From NCBI RefSeq assembly GCF_007991735.1, contig NZ_BJYX01000002.1, forward strand, positions 248,001 to 312,000: a stretch of DNA of 64,000 bases, read 5' to 3'. Of the stretch, positions 1 to 9,264 are shown piece after piece. The notes under the pieces are model-generated. The model saw only the letters and a list, made by a program, of their open reading frames with translations, was not told where the DNA came from and made no database searches. Positions within the stretch are counted from its first letter, which is position 1; every line of letters starts with the position of its first letter. The DNA is from Terrabacter aerolatus (GTDB taxonomy: Bacteria; Actinomycetota; Actinomycetes; Actinomycetales; Dermatophilaceae). Made by a program: the position numbers and the translations under genes.

Positions 1-329
1 GCACGCCCCCGGTCACGACGATGATCAAGGCCGACATGAAGTGTTCGTCGGTCGCCGCGGCCAGCGTGCTGGCGAAGGTGGAGCGCGACGCCATGATGGT
101 GGCGCTCTCGGCCGAGCACCCGGCATACGCCTGGTCGCTCAACAAGGGCTACTCGGCGCCCGAGCACATGGATGCCCTCGCGCGCCTCGGGCCGTGCGAG
201 CTGCACCGGCGGTCGTGGCGACTGCCCGGGGTCCACGTGGACGGGCCGGTCGGGGTGTTGAATGAGGGGACGGAGAACCTCGCTCCGGTGCCCACGACGG
301 CAGAGCAGACAGGGACGGCGATCAGGTGA
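1..329 (+). CDS. rnhB: Ribonuclease HII, C-terminal part (gene cut by window start)
   Basis: RNase HII cuts the RNA strand of RNA-DNA hybrids and starts removal of ribonucleotides misincorporated in DNA. Only the C-terminal third is present and the frame is open from base 3. The segment [21 protein letters not shown], near bases 27-89, is the family signature. Its first Asp corresponds to the fourth metal-binding acidic residue of the D-E-D-D active site. The family block [17 protein letters not shown] follows. About 30 residues trail after the conserved RRSW block, a non-conserved tail. The stop overlaps the GTG start of the DUF2469 gene by four bases, so the two are probably co-translated. 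Identity is secure; the N-terminal catalytic residues cannot be checked. Confidence 0.93.
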   Translation, partial: TPPVTTMIKADMKCSSVAAASVLAKVERDAMMVALSAEHPAYAWSLNKGYSAPEHMDALARLGPCELHRRSWRLPGVHVDGPVGVLNEGTENLAPVPTTAEQTGTAIR

Positions 330-646
330 GTTCGGAAGATCTCGAGAAGTACGAGACCGAGATGGAGCTCCAGCTCTACAAGGAGTACCGCGACGTCGTC
401 GGCCTCTTCACCCATGTCGTCGAGACCGAGCGCCGCTTCTACCTCGCCAACTCCGTCGACGTGAAGGTGCGCAGCGACGGGGGTGAGGTCTTCTTCGACG
501 TCACCATGGCCGACGCCTGGGTGTGGGACATCTACCGTCCGGCGCGCTTCGTCAAGAACGTGCGCGTCGTGACGTTCAAGGACGTCAACGTCGAGGAGCT
601 GCCCAAGCCCGACATCAAGCTCCCGGAGAGCGGCGACTTCAGCTGA
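326..646 (+). CDS. DUF2469 family protein
   Basis: A 106-residue acidic cytosolic protein starting at GTG 326, four bases inside rnhB (GTGA overlap). The opening [20 protein letters not shown] and the core [22 protein letters not shown] are diagnostic of DUF2469, a small family almost limited to actinobacteria and nearly always found directly after rnhB. No enzyme motif, membrane segment or cysteine pair is visible. Its biochemical role is not known. The fixed linkage to rnhB suggests a link with DNA or RNA metabolism, but that is inference. About 110 bases separate it from yraN; that gap holds one copy of the GTATGCCG octamer (692-699) and no clear terminator. Confidence 0.93.
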   Translation: MSSEDLEKYETEMELQLYKEYRDVVGLFTHVVETERRFYLANSVDVKVRSDGGEVFFDVTMADAWVWDIYRPARFVKNVRVVTFKDVNVEELPKPDIKLPESGDFS

Positions 647-757
647 CGCCGGGCTCCGCGTCCGGCTCGTCCACACCCCCTCACCGGTCACGTATGCCGT
701 CCACAGCCTGCCCCTGGGCGGTGTCCTCGCTGGGGTGGCGCCGCGAGGGTGGTCGTC

Positions 758-1123
758 ATGGACCTCTCCACCCGTGCCCTCGGCGACTACGGTGAACGCC
801 TCGCGTGCCGCTACCTGCTCGCGCAGGGGCTGACGATCCTCGACCGCAACTGGCGGTGCGCCCGCGGCGAGATCGACGTCGTCGCCGTCGAGGGCGGCGA
901 GCTCGTCGTCTGCGAGGTCAAGACCCGCACGAGCGAGGCCTACGGCGCCCCGTTCGAGGCGGTGACGTGGCGCAAGCAGCGACGCCTGCGACGTCTGGCC
1001 GGCCTGTGGCGCGACGACCACGACGCCCTCGCGCGAGGTCTCGCGCTGCGCATCGACGTCATCTCCATCCTGAGGCCGCCGGCAGGACGGGCGAGCCTCG
1101 AGCACCTGAGGGCGGTGTGCTGA
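758..1123 (+). CDS. yraN: YraN family (UPF0102) endonuclease-like protein
   Basis: A 121-residue protein with the restriction-endonuclease-like fold of UPF0102. Visible hallmarks are GDYGERLACRYL near the N-terminus, the catalytic-type series GEIDVVAVEGGELVVCEVKTR (E-x-D ... E-V-K), and RKQRRLRRLAGLW. ATG 758 is chosen because a GAGGG stretch at 745-749 is well spaced; GTG 749 in the same frame would add three residues. The TGA stop shares one base with the ATG of the yifB-like gene, so translation is likely coupled. Neighbouring yifB and dprA are DNA-handling genes, which fits the nuclease fold, but no substrate has been assigned to this family with certainty. Confidence 0.9.
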   Translation: MDLSTRALGDYGERLACRYLLAQGLTILDRNWRCARGEIDVVAVEGGELVVCEVKTRTSEAYGAPFEAVTWRKQRRLRRLAGLWRDDHDALARGLALRIDVISILRPPAGRASLEHLRAVC

Positions 1124-2676
1124 TGGCCCTCGGACGCACGCGCTCGGTCGGGCTGCGCGGGGTGCACGGTTTCGTCGTCGACGTCGAGGCGCACGTGACC
1201 CAGGGTCTGCCCGGCTTCGCCATCAGCGGCCTGGGTGACTCGGCGGTGAAGCAGTCGTCGGACCGCATCCGGGCCGCGGCCGCCCTCATCGAGAAGATGC
1301 CGGTGAGCCAGCGGCGGGTCACCGTCAACCTGTCGCCGGCGGGGGAGCGCAAGGTGGGCACCGGCTTCGACCTCGGCATCTTCATCGCCGTCGCGGCGGC
1401 GATGGACCTCGTGCAGGTGGGCGTCGTCCGCGACGTCGTGCACATCGGCGAGGTGGGCCTCGACGGGACGGTCCGTCCGGTGCCGGGTGTGCTCCCGCTC
1501 GTGCGCGCCGCCTCGCTGGTCGGGGTGCGTCACGTCGTCGTCCCGGTCGCCAACGCCGGCGAGGCCCGCCTCGTCTCGGGGGTGCACGTGCACCCCGTCG
1601 CCGACGTCACCGAGCTCGTCCGCCGCTACGGCGCGCTCGGCAAGGGGCACGGGGTCGAGGAGGTTCCGGTGCCCCTCGTCGCCGCCGCACCACCGGAGCC
1701 GGTGCGCGACCTCAGCGAGGTCATGGGGCAGGCCGACGCGAAGCTCGCCCTCGAGATCGCGGCGGCCGGCGGGCACCACCTGCTGTTCGCCGGGCCGCCC
1801 GGAGCCGGCAAGACGATGCTGGCCGAGCGGCTGCCGGGCCTGCTGCCGGCTCTCGGCGAGGCCGAGTCGATGGAGGTCACGGCCATCCACTCGGTGCTCG
1901 GGACGCTCGGCTCCGGCCACGAGGCGCGCCTCATCTCCCGTCCTCCGTTCGTGGCGCCCCACCACGGGGCGTCGCAGGCTGCGGTCATCGGCGGCGGCAG
2001 CGGCCACATCCGCCCCGGCGCCATCACCCAGGCCCACCACGGCGTCCTCTTCCTCGACGAGACCCCGGAGTTCGACAAGGGCGTGCTGCAGTCGCTGCGC
2101 ACGCCGCTCGAGCGCGGATCGGTCTCGATCGCGCGGGCACAGGAGACCGTCACCTTCCCGTCGCGCTTCCAGCTCGTCCTGGCGGCCAACCCGTGCCCGT
2201 GCGGCCACGGCTGGGGCAAGGGTCTCGACTGCACCTGCACACCGCTCATGCGCCGCTCCTACTTCGGCAAGCTCAGCGGCCCGTTGCTCGACCGCGTCGA
2301 CCTCCAGGTGCACGTGCAGCCCCCCGGGCTGTCGATGGCCGGAGCGCCGGCAGGGGAGTCCACCGCCTCAGTCGCGGAGCGGGTCGCCGCCGCGCGCACG
2401 GCGCAGGGGCAGCGGTGGCGCGAGGTGCTGGGGCGCCGCGGGGTCAACGCGGACGTTCCCGGCTCGGTCCTGCGCGGTCGTCCGTGGCGGCTGCCCACTT
2501 CCGCGACGACGACCCTCGACCGGGCCCTCGAGCGAGGCGCGCTGAGCTTGCGCGGCTACGACCGCACGCTGCGGTGCGCATGGACCATCGCCGACGTCCT
2601 GGGCCTGCAGCGCCCGGGCCTCGAGCAGGTCGACCTTGCCCTGTCCCTCCGCCACCGGGCGGGGGTCGCCGCGTGA
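1123..2676 (+). CDS. YifB/ComM family Mg-chelatase-like AAA+ ATPase
   Basis: 517 residues, a normal full length for the YifB/ComM family. Order of parts: an N-terminal Lon-protease-like ChlI domain (about 1-165), an AAA+ core with Walker A GPPGAGKT (224-231) and Walker B VLFLDE (about 308-313), then a cysteine-rich patch ANPCPCGHG...DCTC and a C-terminal Mg-chelatase domain. In naturally competent bacteria ComM is a branch-migration helicase that widens heteroduplex during transformation. The adjacent dprA supports a role in handling incoming single-stranded DNA. The gene starts within the yraN stop codon (TGATG). Confidence 0.93.
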   Translation: MALGRTRSVGLRGVHGFVVDVEAHVTQGLPGFAISGLGDSAVKQSSDRIRAAAALIEKMPVSQRRVTVNLSPAGERKVGTGFDLGIFIAVAAAMDLVQVGVVRDVVHIGEVGLDGTVRPVPGVLPLVRAASLVGVRHVVVPVANAGEARLVSGVHVHPVADVTELVRRYGALGKGHGVEEVPVPLVAAAPPEPVRDLSEVMGQADAKLALEIAAAGGHHLLFAGPPGAGKTMLAERLPGLLPALGEAESMEVTAIHSVLGTLGSGHEARLISRPPFVAPHHGASQAAVIGGGSGHIRPGAITQAHHGVLFLDETPEFDKGVLQSLRTPLERGSVSIARAQETVTFPSRFQLVLAANPCPCGHGWGKGLDCTCTPLMRRSYFGKLSGPLLDRVDLQVHVQPPGLSMAGAPAGESTASVAERVAAARTAQGQRWREVLGRRGVNADVPGSVLRGRPWRLPTSATTTLDRALERGALSLRGYDRTLRCAWTIADVLGLQRPGLEQVDLALSLRHRAGVAA

Positions 2677-2798
2677 TCCCCGAGGGCCGGGACCGGCCGA
2701 GGGTCCACGACGTGCCTCCGAAAGAGCTCACCACGGAAGGCCTTGCCGCGAAGGACCTCCCCACGGACGACAGGACGGAGACCGGCGATGGATGCTGA
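2673..2798 (+). CDS. Possible 41-residue small protein between yifB and dprA
   Basis: A short frame opens with GTG inside the last codon of the yifB-like gene (GTGA overlap) and ends 11 bases inside dprA, exactly bridging the gap. It encodes a hydrophilic, charged peptide with a loose repeat (PPKELTTEGLAAKDLPTDD). No signal peptide, membrane helix or known motif is visible, and there is no Shine-Dalgarno sequence. The end-to-end overlap with both neighbours is what a translation-coupling leader would look like, but an open frame of this size is expected by chance in such GC-rich DNA. Treat as a candidate only. Confidence 0.22.
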   Translation: MIPEGRDRPRVHDVPPKELTTEGLAAKDLPTDDRTETGDGC

Positions 2799-3894
2799 CC
2801 GGTTCGCCCGGGCGGCGCTGTCCCGCGTCGCAGAGCCGTGCGACAGGGAGGTCCCGGGCCTCGTCGCCGAGCTGGGTGCCGTCGAGACGCTCGAGCGCAT
2901 CCGGGCCGGTCGCGGCACGCTGGCGCGCTTCGCGGCGCGGCTGGCGGTGCTCGACACCGAGCGCGACCTCGACATCGCGGCCAAGGTCGGCGCACGGGTC
3001 GTCGTGCCCGACGACGACGAGTGGCCCGAGCGGCTCGGCCAGGTGCCGGTCCCGCCCTACTGCCTCTGGGTGCGCGGGCCGCTCGACCTCGCGGAGACCG
3101 TCGAGCGGTCCGTCGCCGTCGTCGGCTCACGGACGGCGACCGCCTACGGCGAGCAGGTCGCCGCCGACCTCGCCGCGGGCCTCTGCCAGCGGGGCTGGGC
3201 CGTCGTGTCCGGTGCGGCCTTCGGCATCGACGGGAGCGCCCACCGCGGCGCGCTGGCGGTCGACGGGGCCACGGTCGCGGTGCTGGCGGGCGGGGTCGAA
3301 CGCCCCTACCCGTCGGGGCACGCCGCGCTCCTGTCGCGGATCGCGAGGGACGGGCTCGTGGTCTCGGAGGTGGCGCCGGGGTCGGCCCCGATGAAGTCCC
3401 GGTTCCTGGCCCGCAACCGGCTCATCGCCGGGATGACGCGGGGCACGGTCGTCGTCGAGGCGGACCTCCGGTCGGGCTCGCGCAACACCGTCAAGCACGC
3501 GATCGAGGCCGGCCGGCACGTCGGTGCGGTGCCGGGTCCGGTCACGTCGATGACCTCGTCCGGCTGCCACCAGGAGATCCGTGACCAGAGGGCGGTGCTC
3601 GTCACCAGCGCCGAGGAGGTGATCGACCTCGTCGGCGACCTCGGCGACGACGCCCACGAACCCGGACGGGGACCGGTGCTGCCCGGCGACGACCTGTCCC
3701 CGTTCGACGCGGCGGTCCTCGAGGTCGTGCCGTTCCGCTCCGGGCTCACCCTGGACGCGGTCGTCCGGCAGGTGGCCCAGGCGCCCCTCACCGTCCGAGC
3801 GGCACTCGGACGTCTCGAGCGGCTCGGCCTCGTGGGCGAGTCCGCCGGGACGTGGCGCAAGCGACCCCAGCGGTCCCGGCTGCCACTCGGCTGA
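2788..3894 (+). CDS. dprA: DNA-processing protein DprA
   Basis: DprA (Smf) binds single-stranded DNA taken up by competent cells and loads RecA on it. The 368-residue product has the Rossmann-like core: [14 protein letters not shown] at the start of the fold, then [16 protein letters not shown], the block [18 protein letters not shown], and [21 protein letters not shown] with VPGPVTS. A winged-helix-like C-terminal domain occupies roughly the last 70 residues. ATG 2788 is chosen because GGAG lies at 2777-2780 and the protein then begins at the usual point (MDADRF); an upstream ATG at 2743 would add 15 arginine/threonine-rich residues of no family likeness. The gene follows the ComM-type ATPase, as in many actinobacteria. 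Confidence 0.93.
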   Translation: MDADRFARAALSRVAEPCDREVPGLVAELGAVETLERIRAGRGTLARFAARLAVLDTERDLDIAAKVGARVVVPDDDEWPERLGQVPVPPYCLWVRGPLDLAETVERSVAVVGSRTATAYGEQVAADLAAGLCQRGWAVVSGAAFGIDGSAHRGALAVDGATVAVLAGGVERPYPSGHAALLSRIARDGLVVSEVAPGSAPMKSRFLARNRLIAGMTRGTVVVEADLRSGSRNTVKHAIEAGRHVGAVPGPVTSMTSSGCHQEIRDQRAVLVTSAEEVIDLVGDLGDDAHEPGRGPVLPGDDLSPFDAAVLEVVPFRSGLTLDAVVRQVAQAPLTVRAALGRLERLGLVGESAGTWRKRPQRSRLPLG

Positions 3895-3947
3895 GGCGGT
3901 GCGGCGCGGCACTTGCCAGCGGCCGACGGGTTTGCGATGGTGCGGGA

Positions 3948-4886
3948 GTGACGGATGTGGTGAACGCGGACGCCGACGTGCTCGAGAGGCACGCCGAGAT
4001 GCTCCATGCGTACGCCCGTCACCTCGGGGCCGAGCGCGGGCGCTCGGTGCATACTCGGCGTGCCTACCTCGGCGACGTCCGCCACCTGCTCGCCTTCGCC
4101 GCCGGTCGTGGCATCGAGGAGATCGGCGACCTGCGCATCGGTGACCTCCGGGCCTGGCTCGGCAGCCAGGCGGACGTCGGCGCCGCGCGCGCGACCCTCG
4201 CCCGCCGCGCCGCCTCGGCCCGGACGTTCCTGCGCTGGGCCGAGCACACGGGACGGATCACCTCGGACCCGTCGCTGCGCCTCGTGGCACCCAAACGTCA
4301 CGCGACCCTCCCCGGCGTCCTGCGCCAGGGGGAGGCGAGCGAGATGCTCGACCTCGCGGCCGTACGCGCCGACGACGCGGACCCGATCCACGTCCGCGAC
4401 CGCGCCGTGCTCGAGCTGCTCTATGCCAGTGGCATCCGCGTCGGCGAGCTGGCGGCGCTGGACATCGACGACGTGGACCTGGCCCAGGGTGTCGTGCGGG
4501 TCATGGGCAAGGGCGCCAAGGAGCGGATCGTCCCCTTCGGGGCGCCGGCCGGGCGCGCCATCGAGGGCTGGCTGGCGGTCCGGTCCCGCCTCGTCGGCGA
4601 GCACTCGGGGCCGGCAATGTTCCTCGGGCGACGAGGCCGGCGCGTCGACGCGCGCCAGGTGCGGTCCGCCGTGCACGAGCTGCTCTCGCACCTGCCCGAC
4701 GCCCCCGACCTCGGACCGCACGGACTGCGTCACAGCGCCGCCACCCACCTGCTCGAAGGGGGAGCGGACCTGCGCATGGTGCAGGAGATCCTCGGTCATG
4801 CCAGCCTGGCGACGACCCAGATCTACACCCATGTGTCCGTCGACCGCCTGAGGCGCAGCTACGAACAGGCTCACCCCCGGGCCTGA
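3948..4886 (+). CDS. xerC: Tyrosine recombinase XerC
   Basis: A 312-residue tyrosine recombinase that, with XerD, resolves chromosome dimers at dif near the replication terminus. The N-terminal SAM-like core-binding domain covers about 1-115. All catalytic residues of the C-terminal domain are visible: R164 (SGIRVGEL), K188 (MGKGAKER), H258-x-x-R261 (HGLRHSAA), H284 (LGHASL) and the nucleophile Y293 (QIYTHV). GTG 3948 is preceded six bases upstream by a -10-like GATGGT; GTG 3957 in the same frame is the alternative, with GGGAG at a good distance. A phage integrase was considered, but the position between dprA and the M23 gene is the usual chromosomal xerC site. Confidence 0.92.
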   Translation: MTDVVNADADVLERHAEMLHAYARHLGAERGRSVHTRRAYLGDVRHLLAFAAGRGIEEIGDLRIGDLRAWLGSQADVGAARATLARRAASARTFLRWAEHTGRITSDPSLRLVAPKRHATLPGVLRQGEASEMLDLAAVRADDADPIHVRDRAVLELLYASGIRVGELAALDIDDVDLAQGVVRVMGKGAKERIVPFGAPAGRAIEGWLAVRSRLVGEHSGPAMFLGRRGRRVDARQVRSAVHELLSHLPDAPDLGPHGLRHSAATHLLEGGADLRMVQEILGHASLATTQIYTHVSVDRLRRSYEQAHPRA

Positions 4887-4913
4887 CGGCACCCGCAGGC
4901 GAGTGGGGTCAGG

Positions 4914-5456
4914 TCAGGGGAGTGGGAGCAGGATGACGCGGGCCCGGCCCACGAACGACAGCGGGTCGAGGTAGGTCTCGCCCCTGAGCACTCCCCAGTG
5001 GAGGCAGGTCCTCGGGGCGCAGTGCCCGGCGGTGCCGGTGATCTCGCCGACCCGGCCTCCACGCGGCACCGTCGTGCCCACGACGGGAGCGCCACCCACG
5101 GGCTCGAAGGTGCTCCGCAGTCCGTCGTCGTGGCTCACGACGACGACACCGCGTCCGGCGATGACGCCCGACCACGAGACGCGCCCGTCGGTCGGCGCGA
5201 GGACGGGTTGCCCGACCGACCCGGCGAGGTCCACGCCGCGATGACCCGGCAACCAGGGCTGGTCGGGCTGGTCGAAGCGCCGGACCACCTGCGGCCCCGG
5301 GTCCAGCGGCCAGGCCCAGCGACCTGCCGTCGCTGATGCGGTGACCTGGTGGGCACCGCCGACGGCCGGTGTGGGCGGAGCGGTGGAAACGGCGCCGGCG
5401 CCCGTCACCGACACGGCGGCGAGCACGGCACCCAGCAGGGTCGAGCCGAAGGACAT
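4914..5456 (-). CDS. Secreted M23 family metallopeptidase (LytM-like)
   Basis: A 180-residue exported peptidase convergent to xerC. Residues 1-25 form a small alanine-rich signal peptide without much positive charge. The M23 core runs from about residue 45. Zinc ligands H72 and D76 are in GHRGVDLAG, and H153 is in CLHWGV. The first histidine of the usual H-x-H pair is a cysteine here (C151), a variant common in actinobacterial relatives. M23 enzymes cut peptide cross-links of peptidoglycan or, when degenerate, activate amidases. The xerC-M23-rpsB neighbourhood is typical for actinobacteria. GACCAT ending six bases before the ATG suggests a leaderless transcript. Confidence 0.88.
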   Translation of the reverse strand: MSFGSTLLGAVLAAVSVTGAGAVSTAPPTPAVGGAHQVTASATAGRWAWPLDPGPQVVRRFDQPDQPWLPGHRGVDLAGSVGQPVLAPTDGRVSWSGVIAGRGVVVVSHDDGLRSTFEPVGGAPVVGTTVPRGGRVGEITGTAGHCAPRTCLHWGVLRGETYLDPLSFVGRARVILLPLP

Positions 5457-5615
5457 GGCCCCATGGTCGTTCCCGTCCGGACCTGACCGGATCGTGCGAC
5501 CGGCCGCCTGTGGAGGGTGCGCGCTGCGGGGCGAGGGTGTGGACGACGGGCGGCCAGCACGTGTGGCCGGGACGGGCGGGCACGGGCCGCTCGAGGCGTG
5601 GGGTTGCGATCGTCG

Positions 5616-6800
5616 TCAGGGGGTGGCGGAGGACCGTGCGCCGGTGCCTGCGCCGGCGAGGCGGCGGCTCGCCTCGAGCAGGACCTCATCCTTCTTGCAG
5701 AAGGCGAACCGCACCAGGGTGCGGGCCGCGTCCTGGTCGTCGTGGAAGACCGAGACCGGCACGCCGACCACCCCAGCGACCTCGGGCAGCCGTCGCGCGA
5801 ACTCCAACCCGTCGACCGCGCCGAGGGGCGCCGCGTCGGCGATGACGAAGTACGTGCCCGACGGCCGGGCCACCCGCAGCCCCGACGCCTCGAGGGCGGA
5901 GCACAGCAGGTCACGCTTGGCCTGCAGCGAGTCGCGCAGACCGGCATACACCTCGTCGCCGAGACCGAGGGCCAGCGCGACCGCGGGCTGGAACGGACCG
6001 GACGCGGCGTAGGTGAGGAACTGCTTGACCGTGCGCGCCGCCGCGACGGCTTCGGCGGGACCGCTCAGCCAGCCGACCTTCCAGCCGGTGGCGGAGAACG
6101 TCTTGCCGCCCGAGCTGATCGTGATGGTCCGATCGGCCATCCCGGGCAGGGTCGCCATCGGCACGTGCTCGGCGTCGTCGAAGACGAGGTGCTCGTAGAC
6201 CTCGTCGGTGACGACCCAGGCGTCGTGCTCGCGGGCCAGGTCGGCGACGAGCTCGAGCTCGGCACGCGAGAAGACCTTGCCCGTCGGGTTGTGGGGCGTG
6301 TTGAGCAGCACGAGCCGGGTGCGCGAGGAGAAGGCCGCCCGCAGCGACGCCTCGTCGACGGCGAAGTCGGGGAAACGCAGCACCGACGTGCGGCGGGTGG
6401 CGCCGGCGAGGGCGATCGTGGCGGCATACGAGTCGTAGTAGGGCTCGAAGGTGACGACCTCGTCACCGGGCTCGCACAGCGCGAGGACGACCGAGGCGAT
6501 CGCCTCGGTCGCGCCGGCGGTGACGAGCACCTGCGTGGCCGGGTCGAGCGAGATGCCGTAGAAGCGCTGCTGGTGGGCCGCGACCGCCTCGAGCAGCTCC
6601 GGCACACCGGGACCCGGCGGGTACTGGTTGCGACCGCCGTCGATCGCGGCCCTGGCCGCCTCGAGCATCTCGCGCGGGCCGTCGGTGTCGGGGAAGCCCT
6701 GCCCGAGGTTGATCGCACCGGTGCGCGTCGCGAGCGCCGACATCTCGGCGAAGATCGTCGTCCCGAACGGTTGCATGCGCGAGATCAGCGGCGAGCTCAT
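5616..6800 (-). CDS. PLP-dependent aminotransferase class I/II
   Basis: A fold-type I aminotransferase of 394 residues. The PLP lysine sits in SSGGKTFSATGWKVGW. Also visible are the NPTGKVFS turn that binds substrate, VTDEVYEHLVFD for the PLP-ring Asp and Tyr, and the N-terminal NLGQGFPDTDGP segment shared by DapC (N-succinyldiaminopimelate aminotransferase) and kynurenine/methionine aminotransferases. Substrate cannot be settled from sequence. ATG 6800 is favoured over a longer frame because the family begins here and TACGCT lies six bases upstream, predicting a leaderless message. The gene lies alone between two minus-strand genes. Confidence 0.88.
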   Translation of the reverse strand: MSSPLISRMQPFGTTIFAEMSALATRTGAINLGQGFPDTDGPREMLEAARAAIDGGRNQYPPGPGVPELLEAVAAHQQRFYGISLDPATQVLVTAGATEAIASVVLALCEPGDEVVTFEPYYDSYAATIALAGATRRTSVLRFPDFAVDEASLRAAFSSRTRLVLLNTPHNPTGKVFSRAELELVADLAREHDAWVVTDEVYEHLVFDDAEHVPMATLPGMADRTITISSGGKTFSATGWKVGWLSGPAEAVAAARTVKQFLTYAASGPFQPAVALALGLGDEVYAGLRDSLQAKRDLLCSALEASGLRVARPSGTYFVIADAAPLGAVDGLEFARRLPEVAGVVGVPVSVFHDDQDAARTLVRFAFCKKDEVLLEASRRLAGAGTGARSSATP

Positions 6801-6845
6801 GGCCCGAGCGTAGCCGTGGCGCGATCCGGCGCCGGACGCGCGAGA

Positions 6846-6860
6846 GCCCCCGCCGGGGGC
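6846..6860 (-). terminator. GC stem-loop between membrane protein and aminotransferase genes
   Basis: GCCCCC-GCC-GGGGGC, a perfect 6-bp stem with a 3-base loop, lies about 200 bases downstream of the membrane protein gene and 46 upstream of the aminotransferase start. An outer GAGCCC/GGGCTC pairing (to about 6876) may extend it. No T-run follows, as is usual in actinobacteria. It could end the upstream transcript; this is not certain. Confidence 0.4.
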
Positions 6861-6920
6861 ACGTCGGCGAGGGCTCCCACGACTCGCGACGTCTGTGGAG
6901 GGGTGTGTCGCGGGACGTAC

Positions 6921-7005
6921 GTGGAGATCCCACCCGGTCAGGGGGTCCGTGTGGGATCTCCACCCACACCATCGCTCACGGACGCAAAGCGTTACGCACC
7001 GTCCG
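6921..7005. repeat. Two intergenic stem-loops, one with perfect 13-bp arms
   Basis: GTGGAGATCCCAC (6921-6933) is repeated in inverted form at 6951-6963 with a 17-base spacer. A second, weaker inverted repeat, CGGACG/CGTCCG, lies at 6979-6984 and 7000-7005 around a loop containing GCGTTACGC. Both lie in the 259-base gap between the minus-strand membrane protein and aminotransferase genes. They could be terminators, an operator for a dimeric regulator or a structured RNA. No tRNA or known riboswitch is recognisable on either strand. Confidence 0.6.
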
Positions 7006-7059
7006 CGACGTGACGCGAGAGCACTCATCGGACAGCAGGGCGTATGCCGTGCCGCCGGC

Positions 7060-8976
7060 TCAGGAGGCGGCTGACGCGCCCAGCCCGCACCCGGTCACGC
7101 GGTAGAGCGTGTAGTTGCCGTCGGTGCGGACCGGCTCGACGCCGTCGACCTTGGCCAGGTCGGCGAGGCCGGAGGACCGCTCGGGCCGGTCGAGCCAGTA
7201 GACGTGCGTGGAGTCGATCGCCCACCGGATGTCGTGGCGGGCCATCGCCTCGCACACGTCCGGACGGTGGGCCATGTCGTTGAACCCGGTGCCGATGACG
7301 ATCTCGTCGCCCGTCGTCGGGATGGGGATGGACCGGTAGAGGGTGTTCGTGCCGAAGAGCGGCCACATCAGGGGCGAGCCGTTCTCGGGCCGGCCGACGA
7401 CGCCCTGGCCGGCGGGGATGAGCGCGGCGAGCCGGCGCAGCGAGTCCTGGCCGTCGAACGAGAGGATGACCCGCTCCGGCGCGCTCGGCCGGAAGAAGCC
7501 GCTCAGCATGCTGTTGCGGGTGCCCCCGTTGAGGCCCAGCGTCAGGAGCGGGAGCACGAGCACGGCGACGAGGCCGACGAGGACCGGACGCGACCCGAGG
7601 CCGGGCACCTTGCGCAGCAGCTCGCGCAGGGCGGGCGCGGCTGCCGCGACGAGGACGACACCGGGCACGGCGGCGAGCGAGGCGAGCCGGACCTTGTCGT
7701 TGTACCAGTAGCCGGTGACGAGCGAGGTCCACGACGCCGTCGAGGACGCCGCCATGACGTAGAGCAGGACGCAGGCCCCCCACATCGCCACGACCGGCAG
7801 CGCGGCCCGGACCCGAAGGGCGATCCACCCGATCCCGAGGGCGAGGAGCAGCATGAGGCCCCACAGCACGTCGGGGACCTGCAGCCGGCCGCCCACCACC
7901 TCGACGAGCGCGGTCCAGACCGACACCCGGTCCTTCCACTCGTAGGACTGGGTCGAGGCGAGCTGCGCGGAGACGATCGGGGCCGCGACCAGGCCCGCGA
8001 CCCCGACGACCGCGACGACCGCGAGGTCGCGCACGACGACCCACCACGAGAGGTGGCCGAGCAGGCCGGCGCGGAGGCGGGCCGTCACGAACCACACGAG
8101 CGCGAAGACGACGAGCGCGACGAGGGCGTTGGGCTGGATGAGGGCGAGGCCCGGCATCGCGGCGACGAAGCCGAGCCACTGCCCGACCCGCTTCGAACGC
8201 GCGGCCTGGAGCATGAGGGCCAGCGCACCCGGGGTCAGGGCCGTCGCCATGAGGTTGGGCCACAGCACGCCCCACCCGAGGAGGATCGTCGGGAAGGCGA
8301 TGAAGGCGGCGGAGGCGAAGCCTGCGGCATACGTCACGAGACGTGAGGTGCCGAGCGCGTGACGCACGAGCGCGACGCAGCCGAGGGGCCAGACCAGCGC
8401 CGCGAGGACGATGGTCGCGACGTTGGTGCCCGGGAGCACGTCGGCGACTCCCGGCAGCAGACCGGTCGCGACCCACGAGTGGAAGCCGTTGGGGTAGAAC
8501 GTCGGGTTGGCGATCGAGAAGTTGCCGGTCTCGAGGAAGGTCTTGATGCGGCTCAGGTGGTAGACCGCGTCGGGGGAGTCGACGAGCTCGTCGGGTCGGC
8601 CCATCGCCGGGAGGATCGTCACGAGGGCGAGCACGGCACCGATGACGATGGCCACGACGGCGTCGGGGCGGGGGCGGCCGAGGAGCCGGCGGGCCGTGCC
8701 GAGCTCCGGGTCGTGCCGACCGAAGAGCCGCATCCCGACCCAGGCGAGGGCGGTCACGACCAGCGTGACGACGAGGAGCGGCCCGAGCCCCCAGCGCACG
8801 CCCACGCGCTGGGCCACGGTCGCGAAGACGGCGATGAGGCCGGCGGAGACGGCGGGAGAGACCGCGAGCGCCTCGAGGCCTCGCGCCCCCAGCGCCCGCA
8901 CGACGAGCCAGCCGGGCAGGAACAGCACGACCGAGAGGACGACGAAGGCCGGGATCGTCTCCACCCAGTGCGCCAT
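7060..8976 (-). CDS. Large polytopic membrane protein, DUF6541-like
   Basis: A protein of about 638 residues with roughly a dozen hydrophobic helices followed by a soluble C-terminal domain of about 150 residues (from GTRNSMLSGF to the end). The pattern, including WVETIPAF at the N-terminus and YHLSRIKTFLETGNFSIANP in the first long loop, resembles the actinobacterial DUF6541 family. These proteins look like GT-C-fold glycosyltransferases that use lipid-linked sugars on the outer membrane face, but the function is unproven. ATG 8976 is chosen because CAGAAT ends seven bases upstream; ATG 8985 is equally possible. It is divergent from rpsB across about 290 bases that must hold both promoters. 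Confidence 0.72.
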   Translation of the reverse strand: MAHWVETIPAFVVLSVVLFLPGWLVVRALGARGLEALAVSPAVSAGLIAVFATVAQRVGVRWGLGPLLVVTLVVTALAWVGMRLFGRHDPELGTARRLLGRPRPDAVVAIVIGAVLALVTILPAMGRPDELVDSPDAVYHLSRIKTFLETGNFSIANPTFYPNGFHSWVATGLLPGVADVLPGTNVATIVLAALVWPLGCVALVRHALGTSRLVTYAAGFASAAFIAFPTILLGWGVLWPNLMATALTPGALALMLQAARSKRVGQWLGFVAAMPGLALIQPNALVALVVFALVWFVTARLRAGLLGHLSWWVVVRDLAVVAVVGVAGLVAAPIVSAQLASTQSYEWKDRVSVWTALVEVVGGRLQVPDVLWGLMLLLALGIGWIALRVRAALPVVAMWGACVLLYVMAASSTASWTSLVTGYWYNDKVRLASLAAVPGVVLVAAAAPALRELLRKVPGLGSRPVLVGLVAVLVLPLLTLGLNGGTRNSMLSGFFRPSAPERVILSFDGQDSLRRLAALIPAGQGVVGRPENGSPLMWPLFGTNTLYRSIPIPTTGDEIVIGTGFNDMAHRPDVCEAMARHDIRWAIDSTHVYWLDRPERSSGLADLAKVDGVEPVRTDGNYTLYRVTGCGLGASAAS

Positions 8977-9264
8977 GCGGGCCATTCTGTCGGGTCGCCA
9001 CGATTTCTCCACCACCCGGGTCAGGACGTACGATGGTCGGCGGTCACGTGTGCTCGTCACGCGGGACCGAAATTCGCGCGTCTTCTACCGGTCCGCCGGA
9101 CCGGGTCGCACCACGGCAGTCCCCCCGCTCGCGGAGGGGCGGGGTGCGTCAGGCGCCAGGAGTGAGGTCGTATGCCGCCCGCCGGGCCACGTCGTCTACG
9201 TGACCCTGTCGGTGACAGCGCCCACGCACAACTGACAACACACAACAGCTAGGGAGAACACGGC

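Noticed and set aside
3948-4886. Phage or integron integrase
   Set aside because: The protein is a tyrosine recombinase, but its position between dprA and the M23 gene and the lack of phage genes or att repeats fit chromosomal XerC.
6801-7059. tRNA or known riboswitch in the intergenic gap
   Set aside because: Stem-loops exist, but no cloverleaf, anticodon arm or conserved riboswitch core could be found on either strand.
6905-7105. 66-codon plus-strand frame in the same gap
   Set aside because: It crosses into the membrane protein gene antisense, has no ribosome binding site, and follows the stem-loop sequence.
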